A stretch of 37,367 nucleotides of DNA from Variovorax sp. KK3 (GTDB lineage: Bacteria > Pseudomonadota > Gammaproteobacteria > Burkholderiales > Burkholderiaceae_C), in NCBI RefSeq assembly GCF_001984055.1, contig NZ_LYVO01000076.1, forward strand, positions 1-37,367. The letters are read 5' to 3'. Under the pieces are notes generated by a model. The model saw only the letters and a list, made by a program, of their open reading frames with translations, was not told the origin of the DNA and did no database searches. Each line of letters starts with the position of its first letter. Positions within the stretch are counted from its first letter, which is position 1. A program made the position numbers and the translations under genes. Of this stretch, positions 8,034 to 16,971 are shown piece after piece.

Positions 8034-8237
8034 TCACGCCGAGGGCGCCTCGTTCCACGTCGCCGGGTCGGCGGCGCGGGGCTCGTTCCACAGGCAGGGG
8101 CCGCACATGGTGGCCAGGTAGACCTGCCGGTCGTCCTTCATGCCCGCCACCACGGGGCTGCTGCCGCACACCTCGCATTCGTGGGCGTAGTCGGGCGTAT
8201 AGCGATCGATGGAAGTGATGGGGTCCATGGCGCGCAT
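8034..8237 (-). CDS. Small two-CxxC protein, zinc-ribbon-like hypothetical
   Basis: A 67-residue product with two CxxC pairs, CEVC (21-24) and CGPC (45-48), separated by 20 residues, the spacing of a small zinc ribbon. No other domain can be seen. No good ribosome site precedes either possible ATG (8237 or 8228). It lies 61 bases downstream of the CoA-transferase gene in the same direction, so it may be read through from that operon. It is supported by a coherent composition and the paired cysteines, but its function is unknown. Confidence 0.6.
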   Translation of the reverse strand: MRAMDPITSIDRYTPDYAHECEVCGSSPVVAGMKDDRQVYLATMCGPCLWNEPRAADPATWNEAPSA

Positions 8238-8298
8238 GATCGCAAAGACGTGTGACGCCGTCGCTTCGCCCGATGGCGTAGGTCACGGCGGCATAGGG

Positions 8299-9495
8299 TC
8301 ATTGCGTGGCGACGAGGCCCAGCTCGTCCATCAGCTCGGCCGTGTGCTGGCCCAAGGCAGGCGCACCGGCACCGCCCGGCGTGCCGTCGTCGCGGTAGCG
8401 GAAGCCCAGGCCGGGCGTTCGCACGAGCGAATCGCCCTGGGTGTAGCTCGCCAGCGGCAGGTCGACGGCGCCGCTTTGCTGCACTTCGTCGAGAAACTCG
8501 CCGAGCCGGCGCACGCGCGCCGCGGGCACGCCCACGGCGTTGAGCCGCGCCTCCATGTCGGCGGCAGAGCGGGTGGCGAAGGCATCACGAAAGCACTGCT
8601 GCAGGTATGGCAGCCGGCGCGCAGTCACGAAGCCGCCGCCGGGCGCGTTGAAGGCGTCGAGGTCCAGCGCCTCGCCGTCTTCGCACAGGGCCTCGAGGCC
8701 GAGCACGGCCGTCAGCTTGCGGAACTGGGCCGGCGTGTTGGCGGCGGTCGCCAACCATCCGTCGGCGCAGCGGTAGGTGTCGGCGGTGGGGCTGCCGGTG
8801 TAGCCGCGGTTGCCCACGCGCTGCGGTTCGACCCGCTGCGTGAGGAAGCTGCTGGCGTTGGGGTACATGAGCATCAGCGAGGCCTGCACCATCGACGCGT
8901 CGATGTACTGGCCGTGGCCGTCGCGCTCGCGCCGGTGCAGGGCGGCCACGATCGACAGCGCGCCCAGCATGCCGACGGCGACGTCGATGACCGGAAAGCC
9001 CACCTTGAGCGGCGGCGCGTCCTCGCTGTCGCCGGACATCATCATCATGCCGGTGAGGGCCTGCACCACGTGGTCGTAGGCGCCACGCGTCGACCATTCG
9101 CCGGATTGCCCATAGCCGGAAATCGAGCAGTAGACGATGCCCGGATTCAGCGCCTCGATGGCCGCGCGGTCGAGCCCGTATTTGGCGACCACGCCGGGGC
9201 GGAAGTTCTCGATGAACACGTCGGCCGTGCGGGCGAGCGCACGCACCGCGTCGGCGCCCTCGGGCGTGCGGATGTCCGCGGTGAACGAACGCTTGCCGGC
9301 ATTCAGCGCGGCGAAGCCGGCCGGCGTGTCGCTGTGCTCTTCGCCGGGCCGGCGGCTGGCCCGCATCACCTCGCCCGCGGGCGGCTCGATCTTGATGACC
9401 TCGGCGCCCAGCTGGGCGAGGTAGAGCGAGGCCATCGGGCCCGCGATGACGTGCGACATGTCGATGACGCGCACGCCTTCGAGTGGCTTGGACAT
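8299..9495 (-). CDS. CaiB/BaiF family (class III) CoA-transferase
   Basis: A 398-residue protein with the family III CoA-transferase layout. It opens with LEGVRVIDMSHVIAGPMASLYLAQLGAEVIKIEPP, followed by NAGKRS, ADVFIENFRPGV and the ISGYGQSG stretch near residue 135. The catalytic Asp of this family should be the D in GAYDHVVQALTG. These enzymes transfer CoA between carboxylic acids through mixed anhydride and thioester intermediates, commonly activating an imported acid for degradation. It lies 23 bases downstream of a Bug protein gene and the two face a LysR regulator, the standard Burkholderiales uptake-and-activation unit. Substrate unknown. The start at 9495 matches the family N-terminus; the longer upstream frame would overlap the Bug gene. 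Confidence 0.92.
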   Translation of the reverse strand: MSKPLEGVRVIDMSHVIAGPMASLYLAQLGAEVIKIEPPAGEVMRASRRPGEEHSDTPAGFAALNAGKRSFTADIRTPEGADAVRALARTADVFIENFRPGVVAKYGLDRAAIEALNPGIVYCSISGYGQSGEWSTRGAYDHVVQALTGMMMMSGDSEDAPPLKVGFPVIDVAVGMLGALSIVAALHRRERDGHGQYIDASMVQASLMLMYPNASSFLTQRVEPQRVGNRGYTGSPTADTYRCADGWLATAANTPAQFRKLTAVLGLEALCEDGEALDLDAFNAPGGGFVTARRLPYLQQCFRDAFATRSAADMEARLNAVGVPAARVRRLGEFLDEVQQSGAVDLPLASYTQGDSLVRTPGLGFRYRDDGTPGGAGAPALGQHTAELMDELGLVATQ

Positions 9496-9518
9496 GGATT
9501 GAACTCCTGGTGACGGGC

Positions 9519-10493
9519 TCAGCTCGCGCTGACGCCGGCGAGCTTGACGATCTCGGCCCACTTGCGGTTTTCGCTGCGGACGAACTCGGCGAAGGCCTGC
9601 GGGCTCTCGCTGAGGGCGGCGGTGTTGCCGGCCGCCTCGAAGGCGGCCTGGATGGACGGGGTCTTGAGGGTGCGCGTGGCGCCGGCATGCAGGGCGGCAA
9701 CGACGGCCGGCGGCGTCTTCGCCGGCGCCCACACCCCGAACCACGATTCCTGCACCGCCAGTTCATTCTTCAGCCGCTCGTGCAGGGTGGGCACGTCGGG
9801 CAGTTGCGCCAGGCGCTGGCGGCTGGTGACGGCCAGCGCGCGCAGCTTGCCGCCCTTGACCTGCGGGATGCCGGTGCCCGCCACCGGAAAGGCGTACTGC
9901 GTGTCGCCGCGCAGCAGCGAGGCCGCGATCTCGACCGAGCCCTTGAGCGGGATGTGCGTGACCTTGAGCCCGGCCAGCGAAGCCAGCGTGGCGCCGGCCA
10001 GGTGCGCCGAGGTGCCGATGCCGCCCGAACCGTAGTTGGCCTGGCCCGGCCGCGCCTTGAGGTCGGCGATCAGGTCCTCGAGCCGCTGCCAGGGCGCGTC
10101 GGCGCGCACCACCAGCACGGTGGGCGAGGCGGCGAAGTTGCTGACCGGCGCGAAGTCGGCGAGCGGGTCGAACTTGAGGTCCGGCTGCAGGATCTTCTGG
10201 ATCAGGTGCGTGTTCGAGCCCATCAGCAGCGTGTAGCCGTCGGGCGCCTGCTGCGCGACGTACTGCGCGGCGAGCACGCCGGCGGCGCCGACCTTGTTCT
10301 CGATCACGATCGGCTGGCCGAGTGCCTCGCCCAGCGCCGGCCCGGCCTGGCGCAACTGCACGTCCGGCCCGCCGCCGGCGGCATAGGGCGAGATGATGCG
10401 CACGGGCTTCGTCGGGAATGCCTCGGCGGCGCGTGCGGCCAGCGGGCCGAGCGCGAGGGACGATGCCCCGAGGCAGAAGTGGCGGCGTTGCAT
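9519..10493 (-). CDS. Bug/TctC family periplasmic substrate-binding protein
   Basis: A 324-residue tripartite tricarboxylate receptor. The N-terminal signal QRRHFCLGASSLALGPLAARA has twin arginines and ends near residue 22. Family motifs follow: KPVRIISPYAAGGGPD, IVIENKVGAAGVLAAQYVA, the PDGYTLLMGS segment and HIPLKGSVEIAASLLRG. It is the first gene of the operon with the CoA-transferase and probably delivers the acid that this enzyme then activates. It is divergent from the LysR gene, with an ATATC-N7-GATAT repeat between them. Confidence 0.92.
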   Translation of the reverse strand: MQRRHFCLGASSLALGPLAARAAEAFPTKPVRIISPYAAGGGPDVQLRQAGPALGEALGQPIVIENKVGAAGVLAAQYVAQQAPDGYTLLMGSNTHLIQKILQPDLKFDPLADFAPVSNFAASPTVLVVRADAPWQRLEDLIADLKARPGQANYGSGGIGTSAHLAGATLASLAGLKVTHIPLKGSVEIAASLLRGDTQYAFPVAGTGIPQVKGGKLRALAVTSRQRLAQLPDVPTLHERLKNELAVQESWFGVWAPAKTPPAVVAALHAGATRTLKTPSIQAAFEAAGNTAALSESPQAFAEFVRSENRKWAEIVKLAGVSAS

Positions 10494-10552
10494 GGGGTGT
10501 CTCCTGGTGCGGTGTTCTGTCGGGTACGGCTTCAGCATAGGACGGCGTCGCG

Positions 10553-10569
10553 ATATCCAAAAGTGATAT
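10553..10569. promoter_or_regulatory. Candidate LysR binding site, ATATC-N7-GATAT
   Basis: A perfect inverted repeat with 5-base arms and a 7-base spacer lies 33 bases before the LysR ATG and about 60 bases before the divergent Bug gene. LysR regulators bind dyads of this kind (often T-N11-A) in divergent promoters. The surrounding stretch 10550-10597 is unusually AT-rich for the window and likely contains both promoters. Confidence 0.5.
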
Positions 10570-10602
10570 GTTTTCATCGGCCTCAAACTTTTTGGAAACC
10601 CC

Positions 10603-11562
10603 ATGCCCAGTGCTCCCGACCTGCGCCGGCTCGTCGCGCGACTGCGCTTTCGGCACCTGCAACTGCTGGTCGAGTTGCAGCGCGGCGGCAGCCTGCGTGC
10701 CGCCGCCGGCGTGCTCAACCTCACGCAGCCCGCGCTGAGCAAGGCGCTGGGCGAGGTGGAATCGGCCTTCGGCTTCGCGCTTTTCACGCGCAACCCGCGC
10801 GGCCTGATCCCGACGCCGCGCGGCGAGATCGCGATCCGCGGCGCGGCCCTGCTGCTCGAAGAGCTGGCGCACGTGGGCGCCGAAGCGTCGGCCGAGCCCT
10901 CGGTGACGGTGCTGCGCATCGGCGCCCCGCCCTTCGTGGCGCAGGGCTATCTGCCGCAACTGTTCGAGCGCCTGGTCGGCGACGGGATGCGGGTGCGTGT
11001 GCAGTTAATGGAAGAACGGGTGCCGCTGCTGGTGCAGACGCTGCTGCAGGGCAAGCTCGATGCGCTGATCACGAGCTACCCGACCGAGATGCCCGACGCC
11101 GCCGGGCAGCCGCTGATGTACGAGAAGCTCTTCGACGCCGAGTTCGCGGTGATCGCGCCGGCCACGCATCCGCTCGCACGCGCACGGCGCGTCGCCTGGG
11201 CGCAGCTGGCGGACGAGCGCTGGGTCATGCCGGCGCCAAGCTCGATGGTGCGGCGCACGATAGACAACGTGTTTCGGCGCGCCGGCTTGGTCGCGCCGGT
11301 GCCGGTGATCGAATCGACCAGCCCGGTGACCAACCTGCGGCTGGTCGCGGCCGGCCTGGGCCTGAGCGCGGTGCCCGCGACCATGCTGGAAGGCGCCGAC
11401 GCGGCCGCGGTCGCGCGCGTGAAGCGGGTTCGCGTCGATCCCGGGATTCCGCCGGGGCCCGTTGCGTTGATCTACCGGGCCGATCCGGCGAATCCGCGGC
11501 TCGTGCCGCTTCGCAAGGCGCTCGCCTGTCGGACAATGCCGATAACGAAGCGACGAACATAA
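10603..11562 (+). CDS. LysR family transcriptional regulator
   Basis: A 319-residue LysR protein. The helix-turn-helix lies at about residues 17-77 (FRHLQLLVELQRGGSLRAAAGVLNLTQPALSKAL...FGFALFTRNPRGLIPTPRGE). The C-terminal co-inducer domain spans about 100-300 with the typical LRIGAPPFVAQGYLP and TNLRLVAAGLGLSAVPA segments. It is transcribed away from the Bug and CoA-transferase genes and most likely activates them in response to their substrate. The synthetase gene begins about 90 bases downstream on the same strand; whether this LysR also affects it is open. Confidence 0.9.
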   Translation: MPSAPDLRRLVARLRFRHLQLLVELQRGGSLRAAAGVLNLTQPALSKALGEVESAFGFALFTRNPRGLIPTPRGEIAIRGAALLLEELAHVGAEASAEPSVTVLRIGAPPFVAQGYLPQLFERLVGDGMRVRVQLMEERVPLLVQTLLQGKLDALITSYPTEMPDAAGQPLMYEKLFDAEFAVIAPATHPLARARRVAWAQLADERWVMPAPSSMVRRTIDNVFRRAGLVAPVPVIESTSPVTNLRLVAAGLGLSAVPATMLEGADAAAVARVKRVRVDPGIPPGPVALIYRADPANPRLVPLRKALACRTMPITKRRT

Positions 11563-11655
11563 CCGGCCTGCTGCGCCGCAACATAATGACAGAACGCTTT
11601 GGACTCAGTTTCGCCGCGGTCATGGCGCGACATCCACCATCCAGGGCCTTTCTCC

Positions 11656-14600
11656 ATGTTGAATCCGCCGCCGCTCAAGAGCCCTCCTTCGCACGTCGCC
11701 CGCTACTCGCCAACCGAACTGGCTTCTGTTTTTGAAACGCAATGCGCTGCGCATCCCGCGCAGTTGGCCTACGCCTATCTCGGCGACGACCTGACACCCA
11801 CCGTTCAGACCAGCTATTCGCAGCTGCACGGCGACGTGCACCGCATCGCCGCCTGGCTGTCGAGCCAGACCCGGCCCGGTGACCGCGTGTTGCTGTCCTT
11901 CGGCCCCGGTCTCGATTTCGTGCGCGTGTTCTGGGCCTGCATGCTCTGCGGCCGGGTCGCGGTGCCGGTGCCCTCGCCGGATCCGGTGCGGCTGCAGCAT
12001 GCGGCGCCGCGCCTGCGCAGCGTGATATCCGATTCGCGTTCGGCGCTGGTGCTGACCAGCAGCACGATGCTCGAAGCGGCAGCCGCGGTGCTCGACCCTG
12101 CCACCTTCGCGATGACGCGCTGGGCCGCGCTGCCCGCGCCAGCGCAGCTGGCCGACAAACCCGCGGACTTCGCACCGGCGCGCATCGGCCCCGAGACGCT
12201 GGCCTACCTGCAATACACCTCCGGCTCCACGTCCGACCCGCGCGGCGTGCGGCTCACGCATGCGAACGTGCTGGCCAACGTGCGCGCGCTGATCGCCGCA
12301 GGCCATGGCGACGCGGATTCACGTGCGCTCAGCTGGCTGCCGCATTTCCACGACTACGGCCTGGCGTTCGGCGTGCTGGCGCCGCTTGTGGCGGGCGCCA
12401 GCGGCTACCTGATGTCGCCGCTGGCCTTTCTGCGCCGCCCGCTGCGCTGGCTCGACGCGGTCGAAAAGCACCACATTACGCACACGGGCGCCCCCGAGTC
12501 GGCGTTCGCGGCCTGCCTGGCTGCGCTGGGCGGCAAGCCGCTCGGTGCGCGGCTGGACAGCCTGGTCGCGTTGAGCTGCGGTGCCGAGCCGATCAAGGCC
12601 GAGACGGTCGAGCGCGTGCTCGCCGTGTTCGGCGCCGCGGGCATGGCGCCCGACGCGTTCGCGCCTTCCTACGGCCTGGCCGAAACCGTGCTCGGTGTGA
12701 CGTCGGCTAGCCCGGGCCACGTACCGCGCATCGTCTGGGCCGACTCGGCAGCACTGCTTGCCGGCCGCTTCGAGGCGCTGGAGGCCGGCGCCCCGAACGC
12801 GCGCCGGCTGGTGGGCTGTGGCCGCCCGATGCAGGACACCGAAGTCCGCATCGTCGAGACGACCGGTGAAGGCCGCCTCTGCGCCGCGGACGGTGTCGGC
12901 GAAATCTGGGTGCGTTCGCCCAGCGTGGGCGGCGGCTACTGGATGCAGACCGAAGCCAGCGAGTCGACCTTCGGCGCGCACCTGGCCGATGGCAGCGGGC
13001 CCTGGCTGCGCACCGGCGACCTGGGCTTCATCGACGAGGGCGAGCTGTTCGTCACCGGGCGGCTGAAGGACCTGATCATCGTCCACGGCGAGAACCACTA
13101 CCCGCAAGACCTGGAGTGGAGCGCCGAGCGCGCGCACCCGGCCCTGCGGCTGGGCCATGGCGCGGCCTTCGCGGTCGATACGCCCGCCGGCGAAGGTGTG
13201 GTGCTCGCGCTCGAGCTCGACCGCCGCGCCGACGCCGACCTCGAAGCGGTGTTCCGCGCCGTGCGCCGCGCGGTCGCGGTGGAACACGGCCTGCCGGTGC
13301 ACGCGGTCGCGCTGCTGCGCGCCGGCACGCTGCCGCGCACGTCCAGCGGCAAGGTGCAGCGCCAGCGCTGCCGCGCAGCCTTCCTGGCCAACGAGCTGTC
13401 GCTGGCGGCACCGCTCGATGCCGAGACCGATCCGCCGCCCGAGCAGAGTGCCGAAGACAGCGACCGCCGCGAGCGCCTGGGCCACGTGCTGCCGCGCGAC
13501 GCGCGCGAACAGGCCGTGTGGGACGTCTGGACCGAGGTGCTGGGCACGCGCGCCTTCGGCGTGCACGAGAGCTTCTTCGAGCTGGGCGGCAATTCGCTGC
13601 GCATGACGCAGGTGCTGTCGCGCCTCGGCGAGCGCTTCAACGTATCGCTGCCGCTGGCCGAGCTCTTCGAGCATGCGAGCGTGGCCGCGATGGCGGCGCA
13701 GGTCGAGAACCAGCTTCGCAAGGGCGGCGCCACACCGGCCGGGTCGGCGGGCATGACGCGGGTCGACCGCGGCGTGCCGCAGCCGGCGTCGTTGTCCCAG
13801 CGGCGCATGTGGGTCATCCAGCATTTCGAGCCGACCTCGACGGCGTACAACGTGCCGATGGCCATCCGGCTGCGCGGCGCGCTGGACCCGGCCCTGTGTC
13901 AGCAGGCGCTCGACGCCATGGTGCGGCGGCATGAAGGCCTGCGCACCTCGCTCGTGATGGGCGAACACGAGCCGATGCAGCGCATCGTGCCCACGCTCGA
14001 GGTGCGGCTGGAGCAGGTCGACCTGTCATCGCTGCCCGAGCGCGAGCGCAACGCGAAAGCGCGTGCCCTGCTGGTCGAGCGGGCCTCGCAGCCCTTCGAC
14101 CTGTCGCAGGCGCCGTTGCACCGAGTGCTGCTGATCCGCCTGGGCGAGCGCGAGCACGTGCTGTTCTGGATGCTGCACCACGCCATCACCGACAACTGGG
14201 CCAGCGCGCTGCTGATGCGCGAGACCCTGGCCGCCTACGGCGCGCTGGCCGACGGGCGCATGCCGATGTCCGACCCGCCGGCCATCGGCTACGCCGACTA
14301 CGCGACGTGGCAGCGCAGCCCCGCGGCGGTGGAGGCGCGCCGGCCACACCTGGACTATTGGCTGGAGCGCCTGCGCGACCTGCCGGACCTCGACCTGCCC
14401 ACCGACTTCGCAAGGCCGGTCAAGGCCAGCCACCAGGGCGGCCGCGTGTCGGCCGCGCTGCCGCCGCGGCTGCGCGAGGCGATCCGCGACTTCGGCAGCC
14501 GCGAGGCGGTGACGCCCTTCGTCGTGTACCTGTCGGCCTTCGTGCTGATGCTGTCGCGCTACGCCAAGACCGAGGACGTCGCAGTCGGCACGCCGATCGC

Positions 14601-16935
14601 CAACCGCCATCGCGTGGCGGCCGAGCCGCTGGTGGGCACGCTGGTCAACACGCTGGTGATGCGCAGCGACCTCTCGGGCGACCCGAGCTTCACGCAACTG
14701 GTGCACCGCACGCGCCGCGATGCGCTCCAAGCCTACGCCCACCAGGACGCGCCTTTCGACGAGCTGATCGACGCCATGGGCCACGACCGCACGCTGCGGC
14801 CCGAAGGCCCGGTGCGCGTGCTCTTCAACGTGCTCAACGCGCCCATCGGCGAGCCCGAGCTCTTCGGGCTGGAAGTGGACGAGTTCGACTTCTCGCGCGT
14901 GGCCGCGCAGTTCGACCTGTCGATGCACATCGACACCGAGTTCTCGCACCGCGTGCACCTGGAATACGCGAGCGATCTTTACAGCGAGGTGAGCGCGCAG
15001 CGCATGCTGGAGAACTACCTCTCGCTGCTGGAACGGCTGCTGGGCGCGCCCGAGCGGCACCTGTCCAGCCACGAGGTGCTTTCGCCGACGCAGCTGAACC
15101 TGCTGCGGCACGGGTGGAACGGCGCGCGGGTGCCGTTGCCCGCGCAGTTGCTGGTGCACGAGTACGTGCGCTTGGCCGACCCCGCCGTGCAGGAGCGCGT
15201 GGCCGTGATCGACGCACAGGGGCTGACCTTGAGCTTCGGCGAAATCGACGCGCGGTCGAACCAGCTGGCCCGCGCGCTGCGCCACCGCGGCATCGCGCGC
15301 GGCCAGCGCGTCGGCCTGTGCATCGCGCGCGGCCCGGCCATGCTGATCGCGCAGCTGGGCGTGATGAAGGCGGGCGCTGCCTACGTGCCGCTCGACCCCG
15401 ACTACCCGGTGGACCGCCTGCGCTTCATGGCGGCCGACGCGCACCTGACCGCGGTGCTGACGCAGCAGGAATCGAAGGAGATCCTCGAAGGCCTCGCGAT
15501 CCCGATGCTGGACTTCGACGACCGGCTGCTCGCGGCCGTACAGCCCGCCGACGCGCTGGCGCCGGACGCGGAACTCGACGCCACCCCGGAAGACGAGGCC
15601 TACCTGATCTACACCTCGGGCTCCACCGGCAAGCCCAAGGGCGTGCGGGTGCCGCATCGCGGGGTTGTGAACTTCCTTGCGGGCTTCCTGAAGACGCCGG
15701 GGTTGGCGTCCGACGATGTGCTGGTGGCTGTCACCAGCCCGTCGTTCGACCCGTCGGTGCTCGACCTGATGCTGCCGCTGGTGGCGCGCGCCCGCGTGGT
15801 CATCGCCTCGCAGCAACAGGTACACGACCCGGTCGCGCTGCGCGCGCTGATCGAAGGCAGCGACGCGACGCTGCTGCAGGCCACGCCGTCGGCCTGGCGC
15901 GCGCTGATCGAGGCCGGCTGGAAAGGCACGCCGCGCTTCCGCGGGCTGATCGGCGGCGAATCGCTGCCGCCGGTGCTGGCCGAGCGGCTGATGGAGCGCA
16001 CGGCCGAGCTGTGGAACATCTACGGCCCGACCGAGACGACGGTGTGGGCCACCGCGTGGAAGGTGGAGACGCCGCGCGAGCAGATCACGGTGGGCCGGCC
16101 GACCGACAACGTCGACGTGTGGGTGCTGGACGAGCAAGGCCGCATCTGCCCGATCGGTGCGCCCGGCGAACTCTACATCGGCGGCGCCGGCGTCACGCAC
16201 GGCTACTACCAGCGTGACGGGCTGACGGCCGAGCGCTTCGTGCGCGACCCGTTCGGCGACAGCGACGCCGGCGACGCCGACGAAGACGGCAGCCAAGGCC
16301 ACGGCGCGCGGCTCTACCGCACCGGCGACCTCGGCCGCTGGCGCCACGACGGCCTGATCGAGCTGACGGGCCGCGCCGACCACCAGGTCAAGCTGCGCGG
16401 CTTCCGCATCGAGATGGGCGAGATCGAATCCGCGCTGCTCGACCATCCCGCGCTCGCCCACTGCGTGGCCGTGACGCGGGCCGAGAGCGAGGACGACGTG
16501 CGCCTGGTGGCGTATTACGTCGCCCGCGGCCCGGTGCCGCCCGCGCCGGCCGAGCTGCGCGAGCACCTGCGATCGCGGCTGCCGCATTACATGGTGCCGC
16601 AGCACTTCGTGTCGCTCGACGCCATGCCACTGCTGCCCAACGGCAAGGTCGACCGCAGCGCGCTGCCGGCGCCGGTGATGGACGTGACGCTGGCCGATGG
16701 CCGCAGCTACGTGGCACCGGCCACGCATGCCGAGCAGGTCATCGCCAACATCTGGTCGGAGCTGCTGGTCATCGAACAGGTCGGCCGCACCGACAACTTC
16801 TTCGACCTGGGCGGCCACTCACTGCTGGCCATGCGGGCCGTGACGGCGATCGAGGCGCTGCTGGGCTGGAAGGTCGCGCCGCGCCGGCTCATCTACGAGA
16901 GCCTTCAGCAGATCGCGCGCGAAGACAACCTGTAG
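11656..16935 (+). CDS. FAAL-PCP-C-A-PCP lipopeptide synthetase (NRPS)
   Basis: A single 1759-residue megaenzyme. Domains: fatty-acyl-AMP ligase about 15-590 (core TSGST at T188; LSWLPHFHDYGLAFG and HTGAPESAFA are typical of FAALs); carrier 1 about 615-690 with pantetheine serine S647 in LGGNSLRMT; condensation domain about 705-1140 with HHAITD at 841-846 (the canonical following Gly is Asn); adenylation domain about 1165-1655 with TSGSTGKPKG from T1320; carrier 2 with S1722 in LGGHSLLAM. By alignment to GrsA I read the pocket as D-P-L-Q-L-G-I-V-W-K, close to the glycine code of DhbF-like domains. An Asp/Gly-rich loop sits in the A domain near residue 1535. There is no thioesterase, reductase or terminal condensation domain. 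Predicted product: an N-acylated glycyl thioester, released by an unknown partner. The start is ATG 11656; a TTG at 11599 is possible. No PPTase or exporter is nearby. Confidence 0.92.
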   Translation: MLNPPPLKSPPSHVARYSPTELASVFETQCAAHPAQLAYAYLGDDLTPTVQTSYSQLHGDVHRIAAWLSSQTRPGDRVLLSFGPGLDFVRVFWACMLCGRVAVPVPSPDPVRLQHAAPRLRSVISDSRSALVLTSSTMLEAAAAVLDPATFAMTRWAALPAPAQLADKPADFAPARIGPETLAYLQYTSGSTSDPRGVRLTHANVLANVRALIAAGHGDADSRALSWLPHFHDYGLAFGVLAPLVAGASGYLMSPLAFLRRPLRWLDAVEKHHITHTGAPESAFAACLAALGGKPLGARLDSLVALSCGAEPIKAETVERVLAVFGAAGMAPDAFAPSYGLAETVLGVTSASPGHVPRIVWADSAALLAGRFEALEAGAPNARRLVGCGRPMQDTEVRIVETTGEGRLCAADGVGEIWVRSPSVGGGYWMQTEASESTFGAHLADGSGPWLRTGDLGFIDEGELFVTGRLKDLIIVHGENHYPQDLEWSAERAHPALRLGHGAAFAVDTPAGEGVVLALELDRRADADLEAVFRAVRRAVAVEHGLPVHAVALLRAGTLPRTSSGKVQRQRCRAAFLANELSLAAPLDAETDPPPEQSAEDSDRRERLGHVLPRDAREQAVWDVWTEVLGTRAFGVHESFFELGGNSLRMTQVLSRLGERFNVSLPLAELFEHASVAAMAAQVENQLRKGGATPAGSAGMTRVDRGVPQPASLSQRRMWVIQHFEPTSTAYNVPMAIRLRGALDPALCQQALDAMVRRHEGLRTSLVMGEHEPMQRIVPTLEVRLEQVDLSSLPERERNAKARALLVERASQPFDLSQAPLHRVLLIRLGEREHVLFWMLHHAITDNWASALLMRETLAAYGALADGRMPMSDPPAIGYADYATWQRSPAAVEARRPHLDYWLERLRDLPDLDLPTDFARPVKASHQGGRVSAALPPRLREAIRDFGSREAVTPFVVYLSAFVLMLSRYAKTEDVAVGTPIANRHRVAAEPLVGTLVNTLVMRSDLSGDPSFTQLVHRTRRDALQAYAHQDAPFDELIDAMGHDRTLRPEGPVRVLFNVLNAPIGEPELFGLEVDEFDFSRVAAQFDLSMHIDTEFSHRVHLEYASDLYSEVSAQRMLENYLSLLERLLGAPERHLSSHEVLSPTQLNLLRHGWNGARVPLPAQLLVHEYVRLADPAVQERVAVIDAQGLTLSFGEIDARSNQLARALRHRGIARGQRVGLCIARGPAMLIAQLGVMKAGAAYVPLDPDYPVDRLRFMAADAHLTAVLTQQESKEILEGLAIPMLDFDDRLLAAVQPADALAPDAELDATPEDEAYLIYTSGSTGKPKGVRVPHRGVVNFLAGFLKTPGLASDDVLVAVTSPSFDPSVLDLMLPLVARARVVIASQQQVHDPVALRALIEGSDATLLQATPSAWRALIEAGWKGTPRFRGLIGGESLPPVLAERLMERTAELWNIYGPTETTVWATAWKVETPREQITVGRPTDNVDVWVLDEQGRICPIGAPGELYIGGAGVTHGYYQRDGLTAERFVRDPFGDSDAGDADEDGSQGHGARLYRTGDLGRWRHDGLIELTGRADHQVKLRGFRIEMGEIESALLDHPALAHCVAVTRAESEDDVRLVAYYVARGPVPPAPAELREHLRSRLPHYMVPQHFVSLDAMPLLPNGKVDRSALPAPVMDVTLADGRSYVAPATHAEQVIANIWSELLVIEQVGRTDNFFDLGGHSLLAMRAVTAIEALLGWKVAPRRLIYESLQQIAREDNL

Positions 16936-16971
16936 CGCGCCGACGAGGCCGAAGAGACGCCGAAGCGCCGG

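Noticed and set aside
11599..11655. TTG start and 19-residue extension for the synthetase
   Set aside because: Rare start codon without a ribosome site; ATG 11656 gives a normal FAAL N-terminus, although the ribosome site there is also weak.
14026..16818. Minus-strand frame of 930 codons within the synthetase
   Set aside because: Antisense shadow of the C-A-PCP region; the plus-strand product has a full set of NRPS motifs.
16936..16971. Possible terminator between the synthetase and tetR stops
   Set aside because: GC-rich with partial self-complementarity, but no clean stem and no T-run on either strand.
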